A stretch of DNA of 64,000 bases from Solirubrobacter pauli. Its GTDB lineage: Bacteria > Actinomycetota > Thermoleophilia > Solirubrobacterales > Solirubrobacteraceae. A program made the translations under genes and the position numbers. Below, in pieces: positions 24,230 through 32,015 of this stretch (the stretch's first letter is position 1; every line of letters begins with the position of its first letter). The stretch covers positions 791,426 through 855,425 of the forward strand of contig NZ_RBIL01000001.1 of assembly GCF_003633755.1 (NCBI RefSeq). The letters are read 5' to 3'. The notes beneath the pieces were generated by a model. The model was not told the origin of the DNA and ran no database searches. It was given only the letters and a program-made list of their open reading frames with translations.

Positions 24230-24563
24230 GCCACCAATTAAAGGCTCGAGACCGGCGGTTAAGTCACTCGGGCACCACCGGCGACTCCCCGTGCTTCACG
24301 GAGCATCAACCCACCGCGCGCTCGGGTCCCGAGGGGCCGCCGGAAGCCGACGCTCCACGAGGGGCGAGCCGGTGACAAGAGCTACTCCGCCGTGCACGGC
24401 TGCGCTCCAGTCGGCTGAGCACCCTGGGCCAGCAAAGAGGGGCGATCGGGCAGCGGTGCACCAGGGCTTTTCGCGGCTCGCGCCCCTACCAAGCTTTCCT
24501 AGGCGCTTTCCTCGAGATCCGCCACGTCGGTCGTTCGCGATGGTACGCCAACATGACCGGCGG
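24230..24563. other. Region without a gene
   Basis: About 330 bases between two minus-strand genes. Nothing recognisable: no ribosome site with a plausible frame, no hairpin terminator and no repeats noticed. Confidence 0.35.
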
Positions 24564-24905
24564 TCAGGCGTTCCCGGTCTGCTTCAGCATGCGATAGGCA
24601 ACATCGCTCCATTGCGGCTTCCACGGTTCGACGACCGGCAGCCCTTCGGTGCGAGCGAGCTCGCGCCCGGACGCGTCTTCAAGGACCATCGTCTTCTGCT
24701 TACCTGCGATCCAGTCACGAATGAACAGCCCGGTCGGCTTCGCGTGTCCGGTCTTCGTGCGTCGCAGCGTGACTTCGTGCAGAAACGTGCCGTCGTCGTC
24801 CTTATGCCAGCGCCGGCCGGTAGTTCCAGAGCCACCAGACTTGTCGATGGCGCGCCGCTGATCGCAGCGCCAGCCGTTGGGATACGGGTTGATCGGGACG
24901 CCCAT
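24564..24905 (-). CDS. Hypothetical protein, 113 aa
   Basis: Starts MGVPINPYPNGW and is hydrophilic with Lys/Arg and Trp residues throughout; contains GLFIRDWIAGK and a C-terminal WSDVAYRMLKQ. No signal peptide or membrane segment. Codon positions look normal for the genome. It lies 21 nt downstream of the 24927 ORF on the same strand, so they are probably a two-gene operon. Family not recognised. Confidence 0.55.
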   Translation of the reverse strand: MGVPINPYPNGWRCDQRRAIDKSGGSGTTGRRWHKDDDGTFLHEVTLRRTKTGHAKPTGLFIRDWIAGKQKTMVLEDASGRELARTEGLPVVEPWKPQWSDVAYRMLKQTGNA

Positions 24906-24926
24906 GACTGTGGAGTGACCTCGGCC

Positions 24927-25187
24927 CTACCCGATCTCGCGCACGGGCGTGATCGTGATCACTTCAGACCAGGTAGGCGCGAAGCTGGCAGCGAGCTTGC
25001 GGAGAGCCTTCGCTCCTGCATCGGCGTCGGCCTGCGTGAGGTGTACCCGCACACCACCCTCCGGCAAGTCGGAGACCGACGCGGACGTATTGGCAATCGC
25101 CGTGAGCTCGAGGACGAGTCGCTGCGCCTGTGCGCCCGGTTCGAGGATTCTGATGTCGACATGCTGTCCGACGGTCAAGCGCGGCAT
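24927..25187 (-). CDS. Hypothetical protein, 86 aa
   Basis: From ATG 25187 the product is 86 residues, predicted alpha/beta with a strand-rich start (VDIRILEPG) and a helix of Ala/Asp (QADADAGAKALRKLAASF). The frame is open to ATG 25298, but the extra part looks non-coding. No ribosome site is clear at either start. Upstream partner of the 24564 gene. Function unknown. Confidence 0.5.
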   Translation of the reverse strand: MPRLTVGQHVDIRILEPGAQAQRLVLELTAIANTSASVSDLPEGGVRVHLTQADADAGAKALRKLAASFAPTWSEVITITPVREIG

Positions 25188-25384
25188 CGAGACATTGTGC
25201 GACGCGCGAAGGACGGACCGCCGAGTGACGGCTTTCGTGCTTCGCTGGATCTGGCATTCGTCTGATTCGTTCTGAGTCAACGCGCCGCGCACCCTCATGC
25301 GGACCCCGGCCGCTGTCGCGCCTCAGCGCGCGATAAGCAGACACGGTTAGTGTCGCGTCCGGCTGGACCGGCACCATCAGCCCC

Positions 25385-26053
25385 ATGTTCGACGGCGATC
25401 CACGATGCGATGTTCTCGGTGGCTCGCCGCAACAGCAGACCGCCTTAGGCACTGCCGCTAAGCGCGCGATGCGCACGCTGGGATTCGGAGGACCCGTCAC
25501 GGCGACCGTTGGCAACCCGGATCACGCGCCCCCGGGCACGGAAGCTGGCGCGGATCGTGGGGGAAGGATCTGGGTCGCGAAGCGCATCGTGCGCGAGGGA
25601 GAACCGCGACTCGGATGGATCGTGAGCGAGGAGATCGGACACGTCTACCTCGCGGATCGATTCGGCTTGCCACACGGTGGAACCTTCATCGAGGTCCTGA
25701 TTCAGGAGTTGTTCGGAGCGTGGGCGCAGTACCGCGAGCACGTGCTGACCGGGCGCATTCCCGAGTCGGCGCTGTCAACCACGCCCGTTATGCGCATTCC
25801 CCCAACGCCTGCCGCCGACTTGCCGCCGCAACTGGGTTACCAGCTCGGCAAACACCTCGCGGCCGCGGCACTTGGGAGCCGTGCGAACGACGCGCACCTG
25901 CGGGCATGGGCGGCCGATCCCAGCGTCGCGGACGAGTTGAAGGAAGTAGTCAAAGGTCTGCGCCGCGAGTTGCCTTGGACGAGATCTCCGCAGCGACTCG
26001 CCGAGGCGCTGCAAGGGTTTTACGTCGCTCTCGGCGGCTCAGTTGAGGCGTAA
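25385..26053 (+). CDS. Zincin-like hypothetical protein with EExxH motif
   Basis: The 222-residue product contains IVSEEIGHVYLADRFG at 79-94, which matches the HExxH helix of zinc peptidases such as M78 except that the first His is Glu (E82-E83-x-x-H86). A downstream helix IQELFGAWAQY (about 106-116) has a Glu where the third ligand often lies. The first His change would weaken or alter zinc binding, so it may be an inactive or altered relative. No signal peptide. ATG 25385 has no strong ribosome site. Neighbours are unknowns in the same island segment. Confidence 0.62.
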   Translation: MFDGDPRCDVLGGSPQQQTALGTAAKRAMRTLGFGGPVTATVGNPDHAPPGTEAGADRGGRIWVAKRIVREGEPRLGWIVSEEIGHVYLADRFGLPHGGTFIEVLIQELFGAWAQYREHVLTGRIPESALSTTPVMRIPPTPAADLPPQLGYQLGKHLAAAALGSRANDAHLRAWAADPSVADELKEVVKGLRRELPWTRSPQRLAEALQGFYVALGGSVEA

Positions 26054-26267
26054 GCGCCTCCCTGTGTAATGACGTGCAAGACCAAGCGTCTCTGAGCTTC
26101 GCGGCCCTTGCGTGGGCCGTCCGGGCTGCTGTGCCATTCAGCGCGGAGTCAGGCAACGTCGCTGCCGCGGCTTCCCCTCGAGCGCCCTTGGCGCCGTCCG
26201 CTCGCGCACGGTCAGTGAAGAAGCCTCTTGCTTCCGCCTTCGGCAGACGGCAGGTGCCCCCGGCTCG

Positions 26268-26519
26268 CTACTGCTCCCGTATCTCGTATGCGTAGCGGCG
26301 AGGCAACTCCGCGACCTCAGCCGGAGCCTCGGCGCGGGTGGCGTAACGACGCATGATCACGCCGCCGGGCTGCCTGAGTATCACGAAGCCTCTTGAAGGC
26401 AAACGCCCTCCAGGGGTCGGCACATGAGCCTGGTGCCGTTTCGCCGAGGCGCGGATCAGCGGGCGGCCGATCTCCATGTCGCCGTCGTCCATGTCCCAAT
26501 ACTTGATCCAGCGTGCCAT
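26268..26519 (-). CDS. Small hypothetical protein near island edge
   Basis: The product is 83 residues from ATG 26519, reading MARWIKYWDMDDGD and ending RRYAYEIREQ. Hydrophilic with mixed charge and normal-looking codon use, unlike the low-complexity frames around it. The start is weakly supported (no ribosome site; an upstream ATG at 26558 is possible). Not recognised; the closest gene to the tRNA fragment, but with no integrase or excisionase features. Confidence 0.4.
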   Translation of the reverse strand: MARWIKYWDMDDGDMEIGRPLIRASAKRHQAHVPTPGGRLPSRGFVILRQPGGVIMRRYATRAEAPAEVAELPRRYAYEIREQ

Positions 26520-26846
26520 CAGCTTGTGTATCGACAGCCTTTCTGACGCGGCGCGCATTGCTCTGACGGATGTTCGATCTGGGGTCTGCGTGAAAGACCA
26601 CTTCCCAACCAAACCGCCGCGGGCCAAGAGGCTTGTTCGACCACGCTCGAAATCAGTGCTTGTGGATAGGGTTATTTTCGATCGACGTCGAACTACGAGC
26701 GAACCTAGGGCTCCCTCCGCGGAAGCGAGTGCTTGAAAACGACTTTGAAAACGGACAGAGCGACTTATCCGTCTGATCCGTCGTTGGCCAGAGACGGTCG
26801 TTGGCTCTAGAGTGCGGTGTCGACAGGGCAACGTTCTCGTAGACGA
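26520..26846. other. Intergenic region left of the tRNA fragment
   Basis: About 330 bases, visibly lower in GC, with no gene I can support. A frame read through this stretch and the tRNA fragment gives protein-like phrases (EEDSNLHP) that are known artefacts of translating tRNA antisense. Confidence 0.4.
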
Positions 26847-26901
26847 GGTTGAGGGCCTGGTCCGGGCTAACCGGGTGGAGGTTCGAGTCCTCTTCGGCGC
26901 A
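26847..26901 (+). other. 3' fragment of tRNA-Leu(GAG), probable attachment site
   Basis: Reads GGTTGAGGGCCTGG (anticodon loop TTGAGGG, anticodon GAG), a variable arm CCGG-GCTAA-CCGG, a T-arm GGAGG-TTCGAGT-CCTCT, the acceptor 3' strand TCGGCGC and discriminator A. The 5' half is missing: GCGCCGA does not occur at the expected place some 34 nt before the anticodon, and the 5' side of the anticodon stem is mismatched. This is the displaced 3' end left by tRNA-targeted integration, or a degraded remnant of it; the intact copy should lie left of the window. Confidence 0.72.
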
Positions 26902-26908
26902 TGTGTAG

Positions 26909-26932
26909 AAAGGCCCGCTCCGGCGGGCCTTT
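26909..26932 (+). terminator. Terminator after the tRNA fragment
   Basis: A 10-bp stem AAAGGCCCGC / GCGGGCCTTT with loop TCCG, 7 nt past the tRNA end, as expected for the original tRNA transcription unit. Its presence supports this side being native chromosome. Confidence 0.75.
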
Positions 26933-27016
26933 CGTCGTTCTGGGGTCGCTCGCTCGCCGCGGGGAGCACCTTCCCGGCAATGCCTTCTCGGCGGCGAATC
27001 GGTTAAAACGCACGGA

Positions 27017-29278
27017 GTGTTCAAGCAGCCGCCGCAAGATCCTGGGGATTCCGAGCTGAAGGTCCGGGAGCCCGCGCATCACGCCGCGGGTGTCCCGGCG
27101 GTCCTGTCCGCGCTGCGGCACGGGGTGCGAGAGATGGGGCCGGTACGCACGGCGCGGACGCTCGCGCGCTTGAATCAGAGCCACGGCTTCGACTGCATGG
27201 GCTGCGCATGGCCGGATCCGGACAAGCGCCACCATGCCGAGTTCTGCGAGAACGGCGCCAAGGCGGTCGCCGAGGAGGCCACGCGGTTCCGGGCGGACCG
27301 GGCGTTCTTCGCGCAGTGGTCCGTTGAGGAGATCGCGGCGCAGTCGGACTTCTGGATCGGCAAGCGCGGGCGGCTGACGGAGCCGATGTACCTCGCGCCT
27401 GGCGCTACGCACTACGAGCCGATCACGTGGGACGCCGCGTATGGGGTCATCGGCGATGAGCTGGCCGCGCTCGGCTCGCCCGACGAGGCGACGTTCTACA
27501 CATCGGGTCGTACGAGCAACGAGGCGGCCTTCGCCTATCAGGCGTTCGTCCGCGCGTTCGGGACCAACAACCTGCCGGACTGCTCGAACATGTGCCATGA
27601 GTCGTCCGGGGTGGCGCTCAACCGGACGGTCGGGATCGGCAAGGGCAGCGTCACGCTCGAGGACGTCGAGCGGGCGGACCTGCTGCTGGTGATCGGGCAG
27701 AACCCGGGCACCAACCATCCGCGGATGCTCAGCGCGCTGGAGGCGGCGAAGGCGCGCGGGGCGAAGGTCGTGAGCATCAACCCCCTTCGGGAGGCGGGGC
27801 TCTCGCGGTTCGACAACCCGCAGAAGCTCAAGGGCCTCGTGGGGAGAGGGACCCGGCTCGCGGACCTGCACCTGTCGATCCGGATCAACGGCGACATGGC
27901 GCTGTTCCAGGCGGTCAATCGCCGCCTTCTGGAGCGCGACGCGGTCGATCACGCGTTCATCGAGCGGCACTGCGGCGGGTTCGAGGCGCTTCGGACGCAC
28001 CTGCTGTCCGGCACGCCGGTCGACGTGAGTGCGGCCACCGGGCTCGACGACGCGGAGGTCGAGGCGCTCACGGAGCTGATCGCCGGGTCCGAGCGGACGA
28101 TCGCCTGCTGGGCGATGGGGCTCACACAGCACCGCAACTCCGTGGCCACCATCCAGGAGATCGTCAACACGATGCTCCTGCGCGGGATGATCGGCAAGCC
28201 GGGCGCCGGCCTGTGTCCCGTGCGCGGTCACTCGAACGTCCAGGGCGATCGCACCATGGGCATCTGGGAGCGGCCGACCGACGCCTTCCTGGACCGGCTG
28301 CAGGGCGCGCTCGGGTTCGCGCCGCCGCGCGCGCATGGGCTGGACGTGGTCGAGAGCATCAAGGCGATGCGCGACGGGCGCGTGAAGGTGTTCGTCGCGA
28401 TGGGGGGCAACTTCCTGTCGGCGGCGCCGGACACGGGCGCGACGGCGGAGGCGCTGCGCCGGTGCCGGCTGACGGTGCACGTCGCCACCAAGCCCAACCG
28501 CTCGCACGTGACGCACGGCGCGCACGCGCTGCTGCTCCCGACGCTCGGGCGGACGGAGCGCGACGTGCGCGGTGGCCACGAGCAACGTGTGAGCGTCGAG
28601 GACTCGATGAGCGCGGTGCACGGGTCTCGGGGGCGGTTGGCACCGGCCTCCGACCAGCTGCGCAGCGAGGTCGCGATCGTGTGCGAGCTCGCGGAGCGCG
28701 TGCTCGGCGACCGGGTCGCGGTGCCGTGGCGTGCGTGGGCGGACGAGTACGACCTGATCCGCGACGCGATCGCGCGTGCCATCCCGGGCTTCGAGGACTT
28801 CAACACCCGGCTGGACGCGGGCTTCACGCTGCCGAGCCCGCCGCGCGACGAGTTGCGCTTCACCACCGCGTCCGGCCGTGCCGAGCTGACGGTCAACGAG
28901 TTCGAGCCGGTCGAGGTGGCGGAGGGGCGGCTGCTGCTGCAGACCCTGCGCTCCCACGACCAGTACAACACGACGATCTACGGCCTCAACGACCGCTACC
29001 GGGGGATCAAGGCGGGCCGCCGTGTGGTGCTGCTCAACCCCGCGGACATCGACGCGCTCGGCTTGCAGGAGAGCGCGATCGTGGACCTCGTCGGCGACGG
29101 CGGACGACGTGCGGCCCGGTTCCGGGTGGTGCCGTACGACACGCCGCGTGGCTGTGCCGCCGCCTACTACCCCGAGACCAACGCGCTCGTGCCGCTCGAC
29201 AGCGTCGCGGACGGCAGCGGCACGCCGACCTCCAAGTCGGTCGTGATCCGCGTCGAGCCCGCTCAGCACAGCGCCTGA
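27017..29278 (+). CDS. FdhF/YdeP-type molybdopterin oxidoreductase
   Basis: The 753-residue product matches the molybdopterin oxidoreductase alpha-subunit family of the FdhF/YdeP type in length and motif order: FDCMGCAWPDP near 58-68, FYTSGRTSNEAAFAYQ near 160, LLVIGQNPGTNHPRML, AMGLTQHRN, then the C-terminal dinucleotide-binding part with LQTLRSHDQYNT and NDRYRGI. No Tat signal or 4Fe-4S CxxCxxxC cluster is visible, so it is cytoplasmic. Electron partners and substrate are unknown. The start GTG 27017 lies right after CGGAG, so the true start might be slightly different. First native gene right of the tRNA fragment. Confidence 0.88.
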   Translation: MFKQPPQDPGDSELKVREPAHHAAGVPAVLSALRHGVREMGPVRTARTLARLNQSHGFDCMGCAWPDPDKRHHAEFCENGAKAVAEEATRFRADRAFFAQWSVEEIAAQSDFWIGKRGRLTEPMYLAPGATHYEPITWDAAYGVIGDELAALGSPDEATFYTSGRTSNEAAFAYQAFVRAFGTNNLPDCSNMCHESSGVALNRTVGIGKGSVTLEDVERADLLLVIGQNPGTNHPRMLSALEAAKARGAKVVSINPLREAGLSRFDNPQKLKGLVGRGTRLADLHLSIRINGDMALFQAVNRRLLERDAVDHAFIERHCGGFEALRTHLLSGTPVDVSAATGLDDAEVEALTELIAGSERTIACWAMGLTQHRNSVATIQEIVNTMLLRGMIGKPGAGLCPVRGHSNVQGDRTMGIWERPTDAFLDRLQGALGFAPPRAHGLDVVESIKAMRDGRVKVFVAMGGNFLSAAPDTGATAEALRRCRLTVHVATKPNRSHVTHGAHALLLPTLGRTERDVRGGHEQRVSVEDSMSAVHGSRGRLAPASDQLRSEVAIVCELAERVLGDRVAVPWRAWADEYDLIRDAIARAIPGFEDFNTRLDAGFTLPSPPRDELRFTTASGRAELTVNEFEPVEVAEGRLLLQTLRSHDQYNTTIYGLNDRYRGIKAGRRVVLLNPADIDALGLQESAIVDLVGDGGRRAARFRVVPYDTPRGCAAAYYPETNALVPLDSVADGSGTPTSKSVVIRVEPAQHSA

Positions 29279-29302
29279 GCGAGCCCGTCCGCCAATGCCG
29301 CG

Positions 29303-29326
29303 GGTGGGGCCGGTCGCGGCCCCACC
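29303..29326. terminator. Bidirectional terminator hairpin
   Basis: A 10-bp stem GGTGGGGCCG / CGGCCCCACC with loop GTCG in the 60-bp gap between two convergent genes (27017-29278 and 29339-30187). Confidence 0.65.
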
Positions 29327-29338
29327 GGAGGCGTCAGG

Positions 29339-30187
29339 TCAGCTGTCGCAGCGGAACTGGCTCTTGCCGGCCGCCATCTCGATGCCGCCGAGGACGTGCT
29401 CGAGGAGGAGCGGCTCGTTCCAGTACTCGCCCTTGTGGCCGAGGGCGGTGTAGAAGGCGCGACCGCCGTCGTAGTCGTGGCACCACGAGACGGGGTGATC
29501 GCCCATCGGCGCCGAGCCGCCGGGCTGGCTGTAGCCACGCGGGTCGTAGGTGCTCTCGTCGACCGAGAGCAGGACGTGCACGGCGTCCCGCGGGTTGGTG
29601 CGGAAGTTGTACCACTCCTCCTCGCGCACCCAGGGCGACGGCAGGCGCTTGGTCGCCTCGCTCTTGCGGTCCTCGACGTTGACGGTCGCGGTCTGGAACT
29701 GCTGGTTGACGCCGGCCACGCCCGGATGGTCGCGGAAGTAGGCGCCGACCAGGCCGCCGTACCACGGCCAGGTGTACTCGGTGTCGGAGGCGGAGTGGAT
29801 GCCGACGTAGCCGTGGCCGGCGCGGATGTAGCGCTCGAAGGCGGCCTGCTGCGTGTCGTTGAGCACGTCGCCGGTCGTGCAGAGCCAGATGACGGCGTCG
29901 TACTTGGCGAGGTTCGCGTCGGTGAACGCGTTCGCGTTCTCGGTGGCGTCGACCTCGAAGTGCTCGCGGCCGCCGAGCTGGCCGATCGCGGCGGTGCCGT
30001 TCGAGATGCAGTCGGTGTGGCGGAACGCGGCCGTCTTGGTGAACACGAGCACGCTGAACTTCGGCTTGCCGGCGGTCGCCGGCGTGCCGTGACCCTCCGG
30101 GCCGCGATCGGCGCTAGCCGACCCCAGCGGGACGAGCGCAGCGGCGATTGCCGCCGCGACGACCGACGTACGTGAGAGACGCTTCAT
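29339..30187 (-). CDS. Secreted ThuA-like domain protein
   Basis: The product is 282 residues from ATG 30187, with AGGGG upstream and a signal peptide (VVAAAIAAALVPLGSASA). The mature domain has FTKTAAFRHTDCI, YDAVIWLCTTGDVL, F-x-x-Y-I-R-A-G-H-G-Y-V-G-I-H and SDTEYTWPWYG, the hallmark order of ThuA-type glutamine-amidotransferase-like domains. These occur in sugar (trehalose and related) utilisation and extracellular glycoside contexts. No glycoside gene is adjacent here, so the substrate is open. ThuA-like assignment is firm; activity is inferred. Confidence 0.87.
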   Translation of the reverse strand: MKRLSRTSVVAAAIAAALVPLGSASADRGPEGHGTPATAGKPKFSVLVFTKTAAFRHTDCISNGTAAIGQLGGREHFEVDATENANAFTDANLAKYDAVIWLCTTGDVLNDTQQAAFERYIRAGHGYVGIHSASDTEYTWPWYGGLVGAYFRDHPGVAGVNQQFQTATVNVEDRKSEATKRLPSPWVREEEWYNFRTNPRDAVHVLLSVDESTYDPRGYSQPGGSAPMGDHPVSWCHDYDGGRAFYTALGHKGEYWNEPLLLEHVLGGIEMAAGKSQFRCDS

Positions 30188-30352
30188 ATGACCCCCTGGA
30201 CAGCTTGTGGCGCCGTCCCGTACGGCGCCCCAATCCGGCCGGAACGTAGCCGTCACGGCCGATATGTCCAGTCGCTCCACGAATCGGCGTCCGCCGGGGT
30301 GACGAGTCGGTCAAACCGCCGTGACCGATCGGAGCGCCGGTACGGTGGACCC

Positions 30353-30658
30353 ATGATCCGGACGGTCGAGCACAACCCTGATCGCAGCCGATACGAGCTG
30401 CACGTCGATGGCCAGCTGGTCGGGTGGTCGGACTACCTGCCCGCCGGCCCGAGCGTGATCATCGCGCACACGGAAATCGACGCGCGGCGCGAGGGTGAGG
30501 GGCACGGCAGCGAGCTCGTCCGAGGTGCGCTCGACCAGATCCGGGAGACCGGGAAGACGGTGATCCCGACCTGTCCGTTCACGGCGGCGTTCATCCAACG
30601 CCATCCGGAGTACGTGGAGCTCGTGGACCCGGGACTGCGATCCCGGTTCGCCGCGTAG
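30353..30658 (+). CDS. Small GNAT-like acetyltransferase (COG2388/YidJ type)
   Basis: A compact 101-residue protein, the usual size of the single-domain GNAT relatives of COG2388. It has the characteristic HTEIDARREGEGHGSELVRG (about 40-59; acetyl-CoA loop R-x-x-G-x-G) and the C-terminal V-I-P-T-C-P-F-T-A-A-F-I-x-R-H-P-E-Y motif. Likely acetylates a small molecule or protein; substrate unknown. Monocistronic, divergent from the ThuA gene. Confidence 0.88.
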   Translation: MIRTVEHNPDRSRYELHVDGQLVGWSDYLPAGPSVIIAHTEIDARREGEGHGSELVRGALDQIRETGKTVIPTCPFTAAFIQRHPEYVELVDPGLRSRFAA

Positions 30659-30722
30659 CGGATGCGCTCGTCGTCGACGCCCGCCCGGACCCGGACGGGC
30701 GGCCGACGATCCGCATCGGCGA

Positions 30723-31124
30723 CTAGGCCGCCGTGGGCGGCTGCGGAGGCACAGCGGACGTGTTGGGCGGCGTGGTGACGGTCGCCGTCGGCGGACCCGA
30801 GACGGGCGGGTTCGTGTCGGCCTTCGGCGGCGTGGAGGTGTGCGAGCCGCTGTCGTTGCCGCGCTTGCGCAGCGCGACGCCCGCCGCACCGACGAGGGCC
30901 AGGCCGGCGGCCGCGATCCCGCCCTTGCCGCTCGGCATCTTCGACAGGACCTTCTTCACGCCCTTGGGCTCGGGCTGGCGGCGCTGGAGCCAGCCGCCGG
31001 CGACGCCTCGGCGTGCGGTCGAGCCGCGGCGGGCCGCTGCGCCCCGGCGCATGGACGGCGTGCTCGTGGTGCGGCGCGAACGGCTCGCGGACGTGCGGGT
31101 GGGACGGTTCGTGCGGGTCGGCAT
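30723..31124 (-). CDS. Small single-pass membrane protein, Arg-rich head and Pro/Thr tail
   Basis: The product is 133 residues from ATG 31124 behind GAGGAGG. Residues 1-75 are Arg/Thr/Ser-rich, followed by a short hydrophobic helix (GIAAAGLALVGAAGVAL, about 79-96) and a Pro/Thr-rich C-terminal tail (about 100-133). The layout suggests a basic cytoplasmic part and an exposed tail. No family recognised. Isolated from its neighbours. Confidence 0.6.
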   Translation of the reverse strand: MPTRTNRPTRTSASRSRRTTSTPSMRRGAAARRGSTARRGVAGGWLQRRQPEPKGVKKVLSKMPSGKGGIAAAGLALVGAAGVALRKRGNDSGSHTSTPPKADTNPPVSGPPTATVTTPPNTSAVPPQPPTAA

Positions 31125-31300
31125 AGGGGCCTCCTCGTCGGGTGACCCACGTAGCGCTACCCCGCAGGACGAGCGGACGATTCGCAGCGTCAAACCGCGG
31201 TGACCCGACGCGTCTGGTCAAGGACTCCCGCCGCAGGGATCTGACGAGTCGCGCGTATCGGCGTTTGCCGGCGGTGTCCGCGTGGAGAGGCGTCGCGGGT

Positions 31301-31498
31301 ATGCAGATTCCCAAGGACAAGGTGCTCGAGCTCATCCGCGAGCGCGTCGGCGGCGACAAGGCCGACCAGGCCGCCAACGAGCTGCCCGACCAGGTCGACC
31401 CGGAGCAGCACGGCGACCTGCAGCAGAAGTTCGGCATCAACCCGCAGGACCTGCTCGGCGGCGGGCTCGGCGACATCGGCGGCAAGCTCGGGCTGTAG
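31301..31498 (+). CDS. Small conserved-looking acidic protein, 65 aa
   Basis: Starts MQIPKDKVLELIRERVGG with two predicted helices and a D-Q-V-D-P-E-Q-H turn, ending in a Gly/Leu-rich tail (LLGGGLGDIGGKLGL). This helix-turn-helix-like pattern is common among small actinobacterial proteins of unknown role. The start has only a weak upstream site (GGAGAGG about 20 nt away). Its stop is 8 nt from the convergent Lrp gene. Confidence 0.6.
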   Translation: MQIPKDKVLELIRERVGGDKADQAANELPDQVDPEQHGDLQQKFGINPQDLLGGGLGDIGGKLGL

Positions 31499-31506
31499 GA
31501 CCGGCC

Positions 31507-31941
31507 TCACGCGCGCGGCGCGATCAGGTCGCTCATGATGATCTGCGAGCGCGTGCGGATCACCTGGCCGTCCTGCTGGAGCTCCATGATCAGGCGCTCG
31601 AGGTCGCGGTTGTCGCCGGTGCGCACGCGGGCGATGGCGTCGGCGTCGCCGGTGACGCTCCAGGCCTCGACGACCTGGGGGTGGCGGGCGAGCGAGGCGG
31701 CCACCTGCTCGAGCAGGGTCCCGGGCGCGTAGAAGAGCTCGACGAGCGCCTCGGTGCGCCAGCCGAACGCCTCCGGATCGATGACGGCGCTGAACCCGCG
31801 GATCGCGCCGTCCGCGCGCATCCGGTCGATCCGGCGCTTGACCGCAGGAGCCGACAGGGACACGCGGCGCGCGATGTCGTCGTAGCTGCGCCGGCCGTCT
31901 TCGACGAGGAGCGCAAGAATCTGCCGGTTGACGTCATCCAT
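31507..31941 (-). CDS. Lrp/AsnC family transcriptional regulator
   Basis: The 144-residue product has an N-terminal winged helix (VNRQILALLVEDGRRSYDDI; recognition part APAVKRRIDRMRADG) and a C-terminal RAM ligand-binding domain (VVEAWSVTGDADAIARVR), the standard size for the family. It is divergent from the DUF6421-like/SDR operon at 32016, and a long inverted repeat spans its start codon, so it probably controls both itself and that operon. Ligand unknown. Confidence 0.93.
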   Translation of the reverse strand: MDDVNRQILALLVEDGRRSYDDIARRVSLSAPAVKRRIDRMRADGAIRGFSAVIDPEAFGWRTEALVELFYAPGTLLEQVAASLARHPQVVEAWSVTGDADAIARVRTGDNRDLERLIMELQQDGQVIRTRSQIIMSDLIAPRA

Positions 31942-31958
31942 GCGTTGGATTCTTGCGC
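31911..31958. promoter_or_regulatory. 11-bp inverted repeat spanning the Lrp start
   Basis: GCGCAAGAATC (31911-31921) and GATTCTTGCGC (31948-31958) are perfect inverted repeats 26 bp apart, on either side of the Lrp ATG. Such paired half-sites fit binding by an Lrp octamer and autoregulation. The left arm lies inside the coding sequence. Confidence 0.6.
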
Positions 31959-32015
31959 ACAGACGCCGGGAACCAGCATTGAGCGGCAGCGTGTGGCGAC
32001 GTACCGTTTCTGACC

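Noticed and set aside
26653-27024. Protein-like frame on the minus strand with EEDSNLHPVSPDQALNL
   Set aside because: It is the antisense translation of the tRNA-Leu fragment and terminator; such phrases recur in databases as artefacts.
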